Below the pieces are notes generated by a model. That model ran no database searches, had not been told where the DNA came from, and saw nothing but the letters and a program-made list of their open reading frames with translations. A DNA stretch of 64,000 nucleotides, taken from positions 422,590 to 486,589 of the forward strand of contig JAEWIF010000026.1 in assembly GCA_023387335.1 (NCBI GenBank), given 5' to 3'. This document shows positions 63,227-64,000 of the stretch, one piece after another (the first letter of the stretch is position 1; every line of letters begins with the position of its first letter). The translations under genes were made by a program, and so were the position numbers. This DNA is from Pseudomonadota bacterium (GTDB lineage Bacteria; Pseudomonadota; Gammaproteobacteria; Burkholderiales; Burkholderiaceae_C).

Positions 63227-63670
63227 ATGTACAAGCGGATCCTGTTGGCTTACGACGGCAGCGACGCCGGCCAGAAAGCGCTGCTCGATTGCCAGGAACT
63301 GGCGCAATGGGCGGGTGAGCAGGCCCAGCTCAAGCTGATCGCCGTGATGCCGTCGGCCATGAGTTTCGTGGGCCTGGAAGGCGGCGTGTACGACGTGGAG
63401 CTGGAAGAGCGCGAGCGCGCCAAGTACCAGTCGATCCTGCAGGACGGCCTGCGCCGGCTGGAGCAGGCGGGCTACACGGCGCGCGGCGAGGTGGTCACCG
63501 GCGAGGCGATCGACGAGATCACCAAGTGCGCCAGGAAGATGGACGCCGAACTGATCGTGGTGGGGCACAAGCACCTCGACAGCTGGGCGGCGCGCTGGTG
63601 GCGCGGGTCGATCTCCGGCGCGCTGATCGAGCACGCCCCCTGCAACGTCCTGGTGGTCATCACGCACTAG
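63227..63670 (+). CDS. Universal stress protein
   Basis: A 147-residue UspA-fold protein. ILLAYDGSDAGQKAL at the start and the ATP-binding-type end ELIVVGHKHLDSWAARWWRGSISGALIEHAPCNVLVV are typical, although the usual GxxGxxxxxxxxGS spacing is altered by a W-rich insertion, so ATP binding is uncertain. GGAGGGCACGCC precedes the ATG. Confidence 0.88.
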   Translation: MYKRILLAYDGSDAGQKALLDCQELAQWAGEQAQLKLIAVMPSAMSFVGLEGGVYDVELEERERAKYQSILQDGLRRLEQAGYTARGEVVTGEAIDEITKCARKMDAELIVVGHKHLDSWAARWWRGSISGALIEHAPCNVLVVITH

Positions 63671-63792
63671 GCGCCCCCAACTTTGCGAGCCGGACACGTT
63701 CCGGCCACCCGGGGGACACCTGCCTGCGGCAAGCTCGGGTGGCCGCGTGGGAGGTACGCTAGTCCGTTCCGCGCGCAGCGCACAGGACAAGA

Positions 63793-64000
63793 ATGCAAGC
63801 CGATCCTTCCCGCCCACCCCATCGGTCCCCCGAGTTCCCCGAAACCACCCCGCCCGCGACCCGCCGCGTCGGCCGCCGCGGCATGCTGCTGGGCAGCCTG
63901 GTCGCCCTGCTGGTGGTGGCGGCGGTGGCCTGGCTGGCCTGGCACCTGACCCGCGCGCCCGCCGCGACTTCGCCGGCCGCGCCCGGCAACCGTCCCGGCG
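63793..64000 (+). CDS. N-terminus of a probable RND-efflux periplasmic adaptor, cut by window end
   Basis: The frame starts MQADPSRPPHRSPEF and is open to the end of the window. After a short charged, proline-rich cytoplasmic tail there is one membrane anchor (GMLLGSLVALLVVAAVAWLAWHL, residues about 30-52), then APAATSPAAPGNRPG. This layout, with a P/G-rich linker after the anchor, is common in MdtA-like membrane fusion proteins, but no conserved domain is reached, so the call is tentative. Confidence 0.4.
   Translation, partial: MQADPSRPPHRSPEFPETTPPATRRVGRRGMLLGSLVALLVVAAVAWLAWHLTRAPAATSPAAPGNRPG

Overview
The window is a high-GC chromosomal segment from a bacterium that looks like a betaproteobacterium of the Comamonadaceae (Ramlibacter/Variovorax/Hydrogenophaga-like). 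This rests on gene content and order: ilvD-lysR-lgt, a ZapA gene followed by a 6S RNA, several orphan tripartite-tricarboxylate (Bug-type) binding proteins, a protocatechuate 4,5-cleavage gene at the left edge, and a dispersed 27-nt repeat whose translation gives the familiar PAKAGIQ / LDSRLRGND strings. No species can be fixed without a search. No insertion sequence, prophage, CRISPR array, tRNA or rRNA gene was seen.

Layout. 1-2.2 kb: the end of a pmdC/ligC gene, an aldo/keto reductase and an N-terminally truncated SnoaL/NTF2-like remnant. 2.3-10.6 kb: large-subunit catalase KatE, a hemerythrin-like protein, a DMT exporter coupled to a UPF0114 membrane protein, acetyl-CoA synthetase, a small cytochrome c, a Trp-rich small protein, and a small secreted peptide coupled to an ADYC-domain protein. 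10.7-16 kb: FAD/Rieske oxidoreductase, ilvD with a divergent LysR gene, lgt. 16-20.6 kb: a malonate operon (matR, matA, Bug protein, matB). 20.6-26.4 kb: hybrid histidine kinase, DsbA/FrnE-like protein, LysE exporter, two VOC proteins and a toxin-antitoxin pair. 26.4-29.9 kb: a four-gene coupled operon of chorismate mutase, Bug protein, a TrpE/PhzE-like protein with a decayed amidotransferase domain, and a DUF167 protein. 29.9-40.1 kb: two MFS transporters, a 1459-residue hybrid kinase, a small phasin-like protein and a second hybrid kinase. 40.2-49 kb: a GNAT gene, then a divergent locus with a GntR regulator plus a 1016-aa FAD/Fe-S dehydrogenase on one side and aminotransferase, Bug protein, CaiB CoA-transferase and crotonase on the other; two identical 10-mers in the shared promoter look like its operators. 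49-51.9 kb: small Zn-ribbon-like protein, alpha/beta hydrolase that reads through into the antisense of a TauE exporter, 6S RNA, zapA and a ZapB-like coiled coil. 51.9-63.1 kb: a cobalamin riboswitch followed by a nearly gapless operon for B12 uptake (btuB, btuF, btuC, btuD) and late B12 assembly/salvage (cobU, cobO, cbiB, cobC/D, cobQ, cobT). The right edge has a universal stress protein and the start of a probable RND-efflux adaptor.

Themes. Most operons are packed with 4-base stop/start overlaps (ATGA, GTGA, TTGA), implying translational coupling. Three separate operons carry a Bug-type periplasmic binding protein with no TctA/TctB membrane partner, each beside enzymes that may hint at its ligand (malonate, an aromatic/chorismate-related acid, a 2-oxo or hydroxy acid). 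Several genes have a -10-like hexamer 6-9 bases before the ATG, suggesting leaderless mRNAs. The most unusual signals are the in-frame palindromic repeat inside the TrpE/PhzE-like gene, and that gene's setting between chorismate mutase and Bug-protein genes.
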